A DNA stretch of 64,000 nt from Coniochaeta sp. PMI_546 (Eukaryota > Ascomycota > Sordariomycetes > Coniochaetales > Coniochaetaceae). The DNA lies in assembly GCA_021432605.1 (NCBI GenBank), contig MU271143.1, forward strand, positions 1,931,277-1,995,276. Direction: 5' to 3'. The translations under genes and the position numbers were made by a program. Within the stretch, counting starts at the first letter, position 1. Every line of letters begins with the position of its first letter. The notes beneath the pieces were generated by a model. It made no database searches. It had not been told where the DNA came from and worked only from the letters and a program-made list of their open reading frames with translations. This document shows positions 43,947 to 54,596 of this stretch, piece by piece.

Positions 43947-46857
43947 ATGAATAAGAAGGCACAGTCGAGCACTGGCGGTGGCAGTGAGACCGTCGACAAC
44001 TTGCCATCATCGTCTCGCGCCCAGCGGTCCAAAACCGCTCGTGAGGTCGTTACATACTTGCGCTCATTTGGCCTCACTGTGGCCTATGAGGACACCTTCC
44101 AACATTGGATGCTGGACGAGCCTCGTAAGCTGGCCAATCTTTCAGACGACTCCGCCAGCATCACCCCCTGGGACGACTTGCCGGATTGTTCCATTCCACC
44201 CATTGTATCTGCTCCCGAGAAATGGGAGATCCACGACAAGTCTCTTTTCTTCCTACGTGATGTGTGCCGGAGACAGAGCGAAGCCGAGGTCGAGGAATAC
44301 ATCCGCCAAGTAAAGAAGCGAACCGAAGCCGACAGCATTCGACAGCTAAAGGTCGAGCTTCCCCTACTTCGCACCGACAACGAGATCGACCTCCTGAGGT
44401 AGAAACGTAAGATCCGCGCCGCACGAGAGGTGCATCTCTCCGACCACCACCTCCCGCTGGAACCATGTGACGACAACAAGGACGAGGGGCTAGAGTTCCC
44501 ACCGCAAGCCTATGCCGCCGACAGAAAGATAGTGCAGAGCACCGAGAATGAGAAGATCGAGATATCCAAGCGTTCGTTCGAGACGCTTCTGAGAAACCTG
44601 AAAAACGACTGGACCGAGGCGGATCAAATTGCCATGCTTAGAAGCCAAGTCCAGTATAAAGGGGTATTTTCTATTCCTATGTCTAACATGTCACTGCGTT
44701 CCAACTAACCTCTCCCAGCTCATTCCACGGGAGCACATCACGCCTCCACTAACTCCCATATTGCAGGCTCAGGATCCGTTTGTCCCTGACGCGGAGACTT
44801 GTACAATTCCTCAGCCGTCTGATCCGAGCTCGCTTGTCAGCGAGGACCTCAGAAAAGCTGAGCATCGCATTTTCGACGACAATGACAATCCTGCCGTTTC
44901 CTTGTCCGATATCGAGCAGTTCATTGCCGACGATGACATCGACGAAGTCGACCTGATACTTCTACCCAACTCGGTCCAGAAGAGGGATGATCTAAAGGTT
45001 GACAAGCCTTTGGTTCCAGGTGTGGTGGAAGAGCAGACACTTGTCTCTCCAGATTTTGGAGATATCCGCGACAGTATGGCGCAAGTCAGTACCGCTGAAG
45101 ATGATCTCCAGTGCCAAGACACTGAGAAAGAACTCATCGACGGCATGCAAAAGACGGCGGCGAATGTCCTGATGGGAATCGAGCAGGAGAAGCTGGAGCC
45201 GCTTGACGCTACCATCCGAGTTGACGTGCCCATTGTGGATTTCAGTATCCCCGAGCCAGAATGGTACAGTTTTCGGGGTAACTCCCTGGCAATACTCAGA
45301 TCCGTTCCACGGCAAGCCGATGTCCTATTCAATGGGACGAGGTGGTCCAGAAAGCTGATCGAAGAGAGCAAGATGGCCTGGAGGATATGGATGGCCCGCG
45401 AACCGAGACCGGCTATCGAGGAGCCCATCGACAACACGGCAATGGTTGCCGCATACCTGGAGCAACCAGAGGGCGCACCTATTCCAACTAGCTCCGACTT
45501 TGTCTGGAAAAAGCCTGGTCTTGCCATCTTACGCGACAAGGGAGATGATGATGACGACGAGGAAGAGCTGCAGCCATTAGCCGCTCCACTGCAGCCCCCA
45601 CAGGGCGACTGGATGACACTCCTAAAGAAGCGGAAGTTGTTTCTCAACGGCGACGACACCAGGCAGAAGGTAGCCTTAAAAGAACTGCCGCATGGGGAGG
45701 AGCAAACTAGCAGCTCTCGCTCCCGTGGTGCGCCTGGGAAGCTTCTGGTCCAGGAGGAAGAAGGAGCAGCAGCAACCCTGCTAGATAATTACTTGGAGAT
45801 GCATGCCCCCAAGAAGATGAGACTCGAGCACAGCCCCTTTTTCAAGATGACCGAGCAACCTCCTACCAAGGAATCGCCACCTCCTCACAAAAGTCGCGAT
45901 GAGAGAGCTCGACAATCCGACGAATCTGCTGCCAGAGAATGTCGACCACTCAAGGAGATTTCACATGAGAAGGCCACGGGACAGCCCGACGTCCCAACCA
46001 TGCAACGTGGGAGACTTATGATTTGTCCTACCATACCGCACTTGGACCAGCCTTTGAAGATGTTTGTCTCGGTGAACATCCCACGCGGCGTGATCAGACA
46101 CCTCGAACGCCTCCTTCCAGGGCTACAGATGATAGATCGAGACTACAACGCACACAACTGCTCCGCGTGGATGCAGCGGTCCGTCCGCCGCCTCGAGGTC
46201 GCCTCAACAATAGCAGACGAGGCAGATCTCATCCCTTCCCCTTCAACGGGGATCATTCTCACGACCCTGATCAAGGTCCGCCAGAAGCCGCTGCCGGGGG
46301 CCGAGGCGAGACTGTCCCTGGCGCGCCGGGTGGAGAGCATCGCGGCCAGGTACGAGCGGCTCGTCGTCCTCGTGTCGGAGGACAACAGGCTCGACGAGGG
46401 CGCGAACGACATGTCGGCGGCCGAGGCAGCTGCACTTGTCCGGTTCCAGGCCTTTGCCGCGGGGCTGCCGGCGGAGACGATGGTTCTGTATGTCGGCGGC
46501 GGGGCGGAGACGCTGGCCAGGTGGGCGGCGGCGATGGCTGCTCGGTATGCGTCGGGTGGTAGTGGGGCTCGTCTGCGGGAGTACCTGGTCCAGGACGAGA
46601 CGCGCTGGGAGCTGTTCCTGCGACGGGCGGGGATGAATGCGTTTGCGGCGCAGGTCGTGCTGGGGATGCTGCGGGCGCCGGAGGGGGAGGCGGTGGTGGA
46701 TCGCGAGCGGGCGTATGGACTGCCGGCTTTCATAAAGATGTCGGAGGAGCAGCGGTTTGCCATGTTTGAGGGTGTGTTGGGCGGCAGGCGTGTGTTGGGT
46801 AGGGTTGGGCGAGTTCTGGATGCGAGATGGGGAGATGTAGGCCTGGTGAAATCTTGA
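43947..46857 (+). CDS. DUF7102-type protein, ZIP2/SHOC1-like, with in-frame stop
   Basis: Two exons, 43947-44663 and 44719-46857 (55-nt intron), give a 951-codon frame broken by one in-frame TAG at 44400-44402 (codon 152). Both sides look coding and stay in the same frame: RTDNEIDLLR before it, and HLSDHHLPLEPCDDNKDEGLEF after it, which I recall as adjoining blocks in DUF7102 proteins. Middle blocks such as EEPIDNTAMVAAYLEQPEG and SDFVWKKPGLAIL fit the family. The C-terminal 210 residues resemble an XPF nuclease-like fold followed by helix-hairpin-helix elements (LIPSPSTGIILTTLIKVRQ, RYERLVVLVSED, LFLRRAGMNAFAAQVVLGML), with no ERK catalytic triad, as in the meiotic crossover factor ZIP2/SHOC1. 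That link is my inference. The stop could be a strain mutation, a sequencing error, or a site of read-through; translation could also restart at the ATG at 44430. Confidence 0.75.
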
Positions 46858-47110
46858 TCAGGGCCCTCGTGTTTGCCGGATGTGGGCTCGGGGCAGCCAT
46901 GTCGGGAAATTTGCTGGAATAAACTTGCTGATCTAGGAAGGTTGTGTTGGCTGGCGGCCACAAGGTATGACTTGAAATACTTTTCAACCTCGGGTGTAAA
47001 GATCAGTGGATCTCTGGAGACATATCGTAGAGCACGCCAGATGAAAGTGAACAATATCGTGTGTGAGACTCTTCTGCGTCTAGGGCTCGCCTTGACAGCG
47101 TGATGGGTGG

Positions 47111-48565
47111 TCAAGCCTCCGGTGAGTAATCAACGTCTGTGGTGCTTGATGCCTTGATGCTCCAGATCTTCAAAGAGCTCTCCTCGATCTTCGTTCGCGG
47201 CCGTAGTGTTTCACCCCCGTCGCTACCATCCTCATACTCCTCCTCCTCGTCTAGCAACCTCCAGGCTCCAGAGCAGGTAGCCACCACAGAGCCACAGCTA
47301 TGCATCGCCGCGCTGCCCACAGCCGACCGATGGCCGCTCCAATCCCACGACCTCTCCAGGCACCCCTCCCGATTCCCCAAGCCCTCCCAAACCTTGACCG
47401 TCCCATGCCTCGTGCCGGCCCAGACCTCAAACCCGCCTTCGGCACCACCAGGGTACACATCACAGCTCAGCCTCTGATGCGTCTCAGCGTCCCGCCCGAC
47501 AAGCCAGCCTAGCAACCGACCCATAACACGCACATCATAGACCAAAAGCCCACTGCTCTTGCGCTCGTTAACGACCAGATACCGCCCGCAAGGCGACCAA
47601 AGCGTCTGCAGAATCCCCGCACCACCAATCCCTCCCCTCCCCGTGACGGCGCCGGGATTCATATCCTCCCCTCCCTCACCGGCGGCGGCGCCCTTCACGC
47701 CCCAGGTGGCCACACACTCGCCGGCGCGGAGGAGGTCGTACAGCCCCAGCCAGCGGGTCCAGGTGCCGGCGGCGACGAGGCCTGTTCCGGCTCCGGCTCC
47801 GGCTCCGTCGGCGTGGGAGGACTGGACGGACAGGGCGGAGACGGTGCCGCGCATGCCGACCCCGCCGCCCTTGAGGTTGTGGCGGGCCGAGGGGATGGTG
47901 GGGATGCGGAGGAGGGGGCCGGTGCCGGTGCCGGAGCGGGAGGTGTCGAAGTAGGAGATCTGGTTGCGGGTGCCGGCTAGGAAGTGCGTGCCGGGCTGGG
48001 GCCAGAGGAGGGAGGTTGGGGTCTGGTAGGTTTCGGTTGGGGGGTGGATTAGGGGGTAGGAGGCTAGGGGTGGGGGTTGGGTTGGGGGTGAGGGGGAGGA
48101 GGAGGGTGAGGATGAGGATGAGGATTGCTGGGGGAAGGCGTGGTGGAGCTGGATGGGGTGGTCTTTTGCGCCGGTTAGAATGAGGTGGGTGTAGGGGTTC
48201 TGGAGGGAGAAGTAGGGGCTTGGTGCGATGGCGTGGGTTGGTTCTGGGAGGGTGATGGTCCCCTGGGGGCTGAGTGAGAGTGGTTCGTGGCGTGGAGAGA
48301 GCAGGTCCTCGGGTAGGATGTAGCTGTCGATGGTGTTTGTTGAGGACGAGGTGAAGACGGTGGTGCCGTCTGCTGACCTGAGGTAGGTAGATGTGAGGTT
48401 AGTGAGTGAGTCGGCGTCATATGAGTGAGGAGGGACATGGATGACATACCATTGTGCGCTCTTGAAGAAGCCGTCTTGACTCTGGTGGTCGGCTGAAGCC
48501 ACCAGACTCGCGGTTGGCCGCTCACTGGGCTGTTCCGAGGCCATCTCGAGCAGCTGCCGTAGCAC
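47111..48565 (-). CDS. WRAP53/TCAB1 (SWT21)-like WD-repeat protein
   Basis: The frame is open throughout, but a 72-nt stretch (48378-48449) has a GTATGT donor and CTCAG acceptor. Removing it joins QDGFFKSAQW to SADGTTVFTSSSTNTID, the WD strand expected for this family, and gives 460 residues from exons 48450-48565 and 47111-48377. Family blocks: PYFSLQNPYTHLILTGAKDHPI, given here as HLILTGAKDHPIQL; TSLLWPQPGTHFLAGTRNQI; MRGTVSALSVQ; LQTLWSPCGRYLVVNERKSS; and GFEVWAGTRHGTVKVWE. These match human WRAP53, which carries scaRNAs and telomerase RNA to Cajal bodies, and yeast Swt21, linked to splicing. Low-complexity Ser/Pro and Gly/Ala inserts lie between blades. Two possible starts, 48565 and 48544, differ by seven residues. 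Convergent with the DUF7102 gene. Confidence 0.8.
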   Translation of the reverse strand: MLRQLLEMASEQPSERPTASLVASADHQSQDGFFKSAQWYVIHVPPHSYDADSLTNLTSTYLRSADGTTVFTSSSTNTIDSYILPEDLLSPRHEPLSLSPQGTITLPEPTHAIAPSPYFSLQNPYTHLILTGAKDHPIQLHHAFPQQSSSSSSPSSSPSPPTQPPPLASYPLIHPPTETYQTPTSLLWPQPGTHFLAGTRNQISYFDTSRSGTGTGPLLRIPTIPSARHNLKGGGVGMRGTVSALSVQSSHADGAGAGAGTGLVAAGTWTRWLGLYDLLRAGECVATWGVKGAAAGEGGEDMNPGAVTGRGGIGGAGILQTLWSPCGRYLVVNERKSSGLLVYDVRVMGRLLGWLVGRDAETHQRLSCDVYPGGAEGGFEVWAGTRHGTVKVWEGLGNREGCLERSWDWSGHRSAVGSAAMHSCGSVVATCSGAWRLLDEEEEYEDGSDGGETLRPRTKIEESSLKIWSIKASSTTDVDYSPEA

Positions 48566-49434
48566 CGTGCCAACGTAGGTATATAACCAGAGAGTCCTTC
48601 CTTGTCTATGGACGTTGATTCATGACGATGATTGCTCTTGTAGCAAGTGAATGAACATCCATCAGGCCTCTGGTCTTTGCATTACTTCCCGTCCAAAATG
48701 TACAGATGTAAAGTTCAGTTTGAAGGACCTCCTCGTCTCACATCTTCGTTCCAAGTGTCGAATCAGTGGATTGACTGATTATTTGGAATGAGAGGGAACA
48801 AGGGAAACGTCTTCTGGAGTCCAGACTCGATGTATAGACTCTAGAGGTAGTCTATAGCTTAGACTTGAGATGGCTCATATGGACGGGCACGCATGTATTC
48901 ATGCTCCCGTAGGTACCTCCACTATACAGCATCGGGCGGCCTCAAAATTGCAGTGCAAAATCCGTGATGGACAGCGCCGTTTTGCAGTGCAATTTTGGCC
49001 CCCACCGTCATCACTACCGTAAGGTACATTAGGTAAGGTACCGACCCCACTGACCCCACTGTCGAGGTGCGTTAGCTGCCCCACTATTCAGGCACCTCGA
49101 TGGCCATTCCGGAGCTTCACCTTAGTAGTGTACCTTGGGTATGATAGCTTCAGATGTGGGAGCTGCTTCCGGACAGGCTTCAGCCCCTCTACCTACACCA
49201 GGTCAGCATTTCGACACCGAGCTACTCTCATCGCTAAATGACATGCAACAGGATAGACCTTCTCATTCCATCTGCTTTCTGCCGTCCATGATTTGATCCG
49301 CATACCCCAGAAAGTCCTGGGTAGCCTGTCAGCTGTCAACGACCTCGACAAACTTGTCGCTCCAACACGTCAACTGTGTCGACGCACACTCAACCCATCC
49401 GACTGTGCGACCATTACATCCATCTATCTCCGCA
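48566..49434. promoter_or_regulatory. Intergenic, divergent WRAP53-like / PQ-loop region
   Basis: An 869-nt region between divergent starts. It contains an 18-bp inverted repeat at 48943-48997 flanked by GGTACC-type motifs (48912, 49037). No gene seen. Confidence 0.5.
48943..48997. repeat. Inverted repeat able to form a hairpin
   Basis: The arms CAAAATTGCAGTGCAAAA (48943-48960) and TTTTGCAGTGCAATTTTG (48980-48997) pair at 17 of 18 positions, the one mismatch being central, across a 19-nt spacer. Each arm is itself nearly palindromic around TTGCAGTGCAA. Confidence 0.85.
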
Positions 49435-50664
49435 ATGGAGTCCCTGATAAATATGGCCGAAAGCCGCTGCGATGACCTACGTAATCCAGGCTTTGTCAAC
49501 TTGGTCGTGTCGATGCAAGTGGTCCTCTACTTTCCCCCTCTGCTGACCGAGAGATATTCCACGACACCTAGAAACTGACAACCTCGCGCGCAGTCTCATA
49601 GTCGTCGGTCTCCTGATTAGCTATCTCCCACAGATGGTCCGGATCATCTCTCGAGGAACTTCCGAGGGCATCTCTCCATACTTCATCCTTCTCGGCACCA
49701 CATCCGCCACGTCAGGATTCGCCAACATCCTGCTCCTCAAGGAGTCGCGTCAAGACATAGCCTGCTGCAAGGAGCTGGAGACGTTCCACTGCCTCGCCGG
49801 ACTGCTCGGTATTGCTCAATTAGGAGTGCAGTGGATATGCTTCACCTTCATGTGAGTTATGTGCCTTTGTTACTGTATTGTACTGTACTGTACTGTTACC
49901 GATGAAGTAGGACCTGCTAGCTGACACGCACCGCGCGCAGTTTCGTGCTATTCCTGGTTTTCTTCCGATACAATACCTCGAATGTCCCCGACGACGAGCT
50001 TGGGGGCGAGCCTCCGAGATGGCAGACGGCTCTGATGGTGGCTTCCCTGACTCTGCTACACGGCCTCGTGGTCATTGTCGTCACAACCGTGCTCGAGTAC
50101 GTCGCCCCCCAAAAGCTGGACACGTGGGCACCCGCACTAGGCTTGATGGCCGCTATCCTGGCTGCCATCCAATACTTCCCTCAGATATGGACTACATACC
50201 ATCTCAAACACGTAGGGAGTCTGAGCATCCCCATGATGTGTATCCAGACGCCCGGCGGGTTCCTATTCGCAGGCAGCCTCTTCGCTCGTCTTGGCTGGGG
50301 CGGCTGGAGCTCATGGGGCATCTTCCTCTTGACGGCCACCATGCAAGGCATACTACTTGCTCTTGCGATCCACTACGAAATACAGGCACGTAGGTCAAAC
50401 CGCACCCACATCGTCAGCGGGGTCGACGACGACGGGCGTCCCAAATCGCCGTTCAGGCCAAGAAATCATCTCCATGCTAACGGCTTCGACGATGATACTC
50501 CTGGCCGATACACCAACCATCCGGAGAGCTACGCCGACAACCCGGAGCAACTCGCCCGGATCCTCGACCGACAGGAGAGCGATGCCGCGGCCGAGACGGC
50601 GCCGCTCCTACATCCGGGTGGCATCGGCGATCCCCACAGGAACTACGACACGAACCGAGGCTAG
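49435..50664 (+). CDS. PQ-loop repeat membrane protein
   Basis: Three exons, 49435-49514, 49594-49851 and 49941-50664, encode 353 residues. The first intron appears to be of the rare GC-AG kind: the junction SMQ would otherwise break the frame, while GCAAGT as donor joins NLVVSI to LIVVGLLISYLPQ exactly. PQ-loop motifs are at 39-40 (SYLPQ) and 193-194 (QYFPQ), each at the end of a hydrophobic segment, and seven segments can be counted, with GTSEGISPYFILLG and VGSLSIPMMCIQTPGGF following the two motifs. PQ-loop proteins (Ypq1-3, cystinosin, MPDU1, SWEETs) move amino acids or other small solutes, often at the vacuole; the long cytosolic tail after residue 275 is charged. The specific substrate is unknown. 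Confidence 0.87.
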
Positions 50665-52195
50665 GTGAATCGAAAGGTCGTTCCGTACTGATCACTCGAT
50701 GCGCGATATAACATATCTTGCGGGCCCTGCACTCGTTGTGCTGAACATGATTTCCATTGTGCAGAGTTATGGCAGGCAGCCTTATGTATATTATCTGGCT
50801 ATTCTATTTTGACGATTCCGGTGTCGGAATGTTTCAGTCGTCGTTGATATGCTGGGGAACTATATGGTCAGGTGTCGTGGTGTCATTGCGTATGCTCTAG
50901 AACTAATGGCATGAGAGTGTAACGTCGGATCGCAAGCATCTGAGGCGCCATCCAAGGCTTGGCATGATTTGTTCTACAACTTCTTTCAGGGATCAAGTCA
51001 TACGTGCATGAGATACAGTGCATCGATTCCCCCAAGGTGCGGTTACCAGATGGCCTGCCAGACAAACCCATACAGCGCATTGCATTGTAAAGCAGGACAG
51101 GCTTTGGCACACACATCTGCAGGTTGCCTGCAATGGCACTTGCGCACAGATACCCAAGATCGAGTTTCCCCAGAAATCTTTACCATACTTCCATCTTGGT
51201 CGAGATTGCGGGGGATTTTTTGATCGTGTGCCATGGATCAAGCCATCGTGGTTTCAAGGACATGGGATGACGAGGAAACAGCTTGCAACCTATTCCCCCA
51301 AATCATCTGTCTGACCTGCTCTCGGACCCTACGCCGAGGGCACAGCTACTTCAGCCACTTCTCTGTCAAACCATCTCAGTTCCCCTTATAGATGCGCAGG
51401 AGTTGCCGGCAAAAGCGTCCGACTTCAACGCCCCTCCCGGTTCTGTTGGATCTCTACCAAACATCAAACACGCTGGATATTCTACCGCTGACGTCTTTTG
51501 CGGAATATTTGGCTGCCGTGGCGGGAAGTTTCCTGAATGAGGCGAGTTGTGGCACACGGCACAAAGAACAGGCGGTTCGCAGAACATGATCTACTGACCT
51601 GGAACAGCAGACGTCAATCCCGCTTCGTCTCATGTGCTACTTTACCCGCCACACTTTCTGCTCACTTTGCTCACTTGCTCACCTACCTGAACCACACACC
51701 AGCCATACCAGCCATGCTAGCAGGTCAATGTACTCTACGCTCTGTTTGCTGCACTCCAAGCCCTGCTTGGTCCTGTCCCCCCCCCCCCCCCCCCTGTCGC
51801 CGGCTTTGAAGAGAACTGTCGATCAAGTCGATGACAGCAGCGGGTAGATGCCAAAAGTGTTTTGAACTCCAGCTACCATCAGGGGAATCATGAGATGTAG
51901 CACGGCATCGTCCTCGTCTGCCGTGCCGACCGCGATGCCCGAGTGGGTGTATACCGTAAAAAGGACGACATGCCTAGGTCCAAGCCGTTTCCTTCCCTCT
52001 CCTGCTTGGTTCCTGCAAAACTTCCGCTCTCTTTTGTTTGGTGTCGCTCCTTTGATGATGTCTTTTGTTTGTGGTTCTCCTTACAGCTTGTTCTCCGACC
52101 ACTCTTGCTGCTCCTGTTGACAGGACCGACTCGCCACCTTACCATAAACTGGTACTGATACATACTCTCCTTAATATCTCACATACACAAGCTAC
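50665..52195. other. Intergenic, no gene seen; contains an 18-base C run
   Basis: About 1.5 kb. A run of 18 C lies at 51777-51794. A hydrophobic frame (CLWFSLQLVLRPLLLLLLTG) around 52060-52125 sits just before the apple-domain gene and might encode part of a signal peptide exon, but I could not join it. Confidence 0.45.
51777..51794 (+). repeat. Poly-C tract
   Basis: Eighteen consecutive C, flanked by GT and TG. Length may be uncertain in the assembly and variable between strains. Confidence 0.9.
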
Positions 52196-53836
52196 ATGGC
52201 AAGAATACCACTCATCGAGGGGCGAGACAACGCCCCATGCCCCAAGGCAAATGGAACCACGATAGGGACAGACCAGCAGTTCGTCCTCCTATGCGGGTCG
52301 GACATAGTAGGAGACGTCCTCGACAGGCCCGACGCCGACGACTTTGGCGCGTGCGTCGACCTATGCGCATCCCACCACCCGAAATGCGACGGCGTATCGT
52401 TCAACAAGAGGAAGTGCGAGCTGAGGGCAAACCTCAACGCGGGCCGCACGCACCCGTCCAAGTTCACCGACGCCGCGGTGGGCCAGTTCCCGGGGGCGAG
52501 CTCGAACTGCGCGACGCTGGGCGGCTCCCAGGTGGTGCAGCCGAACAGCATGAGCTTCGGCACGTTCTGCAACTTCATCATCAACGGCAAGGACATGGCC
52601 CAGAACTTTGCGCCGACGTTCCAGGACTGCATGGGCCAGTGCGCCGGCACGACGGGCTGCTCGGCCGTGAGCTACGACCCGAGCATGAGCCAGGGGTTCA
52701 AGAACTGCTACATGAAGACCGGGGCGACGGCGAGCGACAACATCGCGGACCAGGGCATCGATACCGCCATCGTGCAGAACAATGCTGCCGTCGTGGCTCC
52801 GGCTCCGGCCCCAGCCCCGGCCCCGGTCTCCTCTGCCGCGCCAGCCCCAGCGCCTACTCCAGCAACCACGACCGTGGTGCAACCGACGACCATAGTTCCA
52901 GACCCGGTAACAATCTCCCCCGCGCCCGTATCCGCCGCCCCGGCCACGACCCTGACACCCCTAACCCAAACCCCGGCACCCGCAACCACAGGCGGGGCAT
53001 CCTTCTTCACGCCCCCGGGGGCCGGCAGCGCCACGACGGCGGCAGCGCCCGCATCCGTGGCGACAGAGACGGTCATATCCATCATCACCTCCGTGTCGGT
53101 CTCGGACGCCGTCTCGGTAACGCAGCTCATCACCGTCCCGGTGACGACAGAGATAACCGCCACGGGCACCTCAGGCGCGACGGGCACCTCTGCAGCGGAG
53201 GGGGCCGCGACCTCGTCGGACGGCAGCACGGCGGCCCAGCTGGGGCCGTCTTCGGACGCTTCGTCGTCGTCGTCGTCGCGCGCATGGATCGCGGCGCCGG
53301 TGGTGGGGTCCATCGCCGCGCTGGTGGTGGTGGTGGTCGTGTTCGTGATGCTGGGGCGGCGCCGGGGCGGCGGGGGCGGCGGCAGGAGGCCCGGGACGGC
53401 CTCGAGCGCCGAGAGCGGGGAGTCGGGGGGAGGGCTGTTCACTACCTGGCTGCCGGGGAGTCCGCGGTTCTTGCGGGATAGGATCATGGGCTCCTCTGGT
53501 GTGGGGTCTGGGTCCGGGTCCGGGATGGGGAATTTCTCGAGCGTGACGGGGAAGACTACGGTTGCCCAGCCGGCGCCGGGGAGGACGGGGAGTATGAGGA
53601 GTAGTGTTTTTGGGATTTTGGGGACGAGGGGGATGGGGGCGGAGAGGTTGGAGGATGTGGAGGAGGGGAGTGACCGGTTCTCGCAGGCGGAGAAGAGGGT
53701 TGGGGCTGGGGCTGGTGCTGGGGGGCAGAGGGACAGTGTCACGCCGGTGTATGAGGTTAGGAACGGGAGGATGGAGCTGAGGGAGAGCTTGAATGGGATG
53801 AATGGGCTGTCGCAGAACCGGTGGAGTGAGAGGTAA
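52196..53836 (+). CDS. Cell-surface protein with apple/PAN-like modules and one TM
   Basis: Single open frame, 546 residues. Residues about 13-190 hold two Cys-rich modules of PAN/apple type: first CGSDIVGDVLDRPDADDFGA with CVDLCASHHPKCDGVSFN, then CNFIINGKDMAQNFAPTFQD with CMGQCAGTTGCSAVSYD, both with the typical C-x3-C...C-x-GVS/AVS pattern. A Pro-Ala repeat and a long Ser/Thr-rich stalk (about 200-360) follow, then one membrane helix (about 367-387, VVGSIAALVVVVVVFVML) with RRR behind it, and a Gly/Ser/Arg-rich cytosolic tail. The layout resembles fungal wall-stress sensors (WSC/Mid2-like) and should be a type I membrane protein. Yet the start used has no signal peptide, so an upstream exon may be missing. 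GC-rich with strong third-position bias, in keeping with a real gene. Confidence 0.75.
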   Translation: MARIPLIEGRDNAPCPKANGTTIGTDQQFVLLCGSDIVGDVLDRPDADDFGACVDLCASHHPKCDGVSFNKRKCELRANLNAGRTHPSKFTDAAVGQFPGASSNCATLGGSQVVQPNSMSFGTFCNFIINGKDMAQNFAPTFQDCMGQCAGTTGCSAVSYDPSMSQGFKNCYMKTGATASDNIADQGIDTAIVQNNAAVVAPAPAPAPAPVSSAAPAPAPTPATTTVVQPTTIVPDPVTISPAPVSAAPATTLTPLTQTPAPATTGGASFFTPPGAGSATTAAAPASVATETVISIITSVSVSDAVSVTQLITVPVTTEITATGTSGATGTSAAEGAATSSDGSTAAQLGPSSDASSSSSSRAWIAAPVVGSIAALVVVVVVFVMLGRRRGGGGGGRRPGTASSAESGESGGGLFTTWLPGSPRFLRDRIMGSSGVGSGSGSGMGNFSSVTGKTTVAQPAPGRTGSMRSSVFGILGTRGMGAERLEDVEEGSDRFSQAEKRVGAGAGAGGQRDSVTPVYEVRNGRMELRESLNGMNGLSQNRWSER

Positions 53837-54596
53837 GAGTTGACATGGTGGGGATGAGTGAGAAGTTCTTTGTTGTTTGAGCGGAGGGGCTTACCAGGTT
53901 GTAAATACAGAAAGATCACGGAGTATGTGTACTGGTGATGGAGATGTGGGAGGTTATGGGTCGTCTGGTTCAGACAGGGGGATAGGATAGGGGGTAGTTG
54001 TTGAGGTGGAGGATTGGACTGGTTCTGGGAGCCTTTCGGGCCGGAGTCAGGGATACCAGCGTGTCGTTACTACCTTACCTGCTTGGTGTTATTGTACTAT
54101 ATAAATCAAATAAATAACTGGACTGCTGTTGATTGACATGTAGAGTCTATATCATCCCGACTCATGTCTCAGCCTTGGCGAGACGGAGTGTCTCTGTCTC
54201 AATACGTATACTATCATGTGTATATATATACCATAGTAAATATATTATACGAACCCTAACCCGTAAGTGCTTGCAGGAGAGCGAAGCGTGTCTTCATCGC
54301 GTCTTCTCATTCGCTGCTTTCGGTGTGGAAATCGATGTGTCATTCTGACCTCGATAACGTCGATAACGTGGATAAACGTCGAGTCCACCGGAGCGATTGC
54401 TCCCCTCTTGGCTTTGACCTTCGGCCATCATCAACTGAGTGTCTTTGCTGTCTCTCATTCTTCCCTTCTCTTCAGGGTATCTCCGTGCTTTCTTTCCTTG
54501 GTGTTGTAGTAGCTGGTATTAGAATCCATTCGTCATCGAGACTTCCTATCGCCGTCCAGCTATCCGTCCCAGTTTTCCCCCGTCGACTCAGACAAT
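53837..54596. other. Intergenic, R3H gene promoter at right
   Basis: A 760-nt gap. AT-rich between 54095 and 54250 with TATATATATA around 54219-54228. No gene called. Confidence 0.45.
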
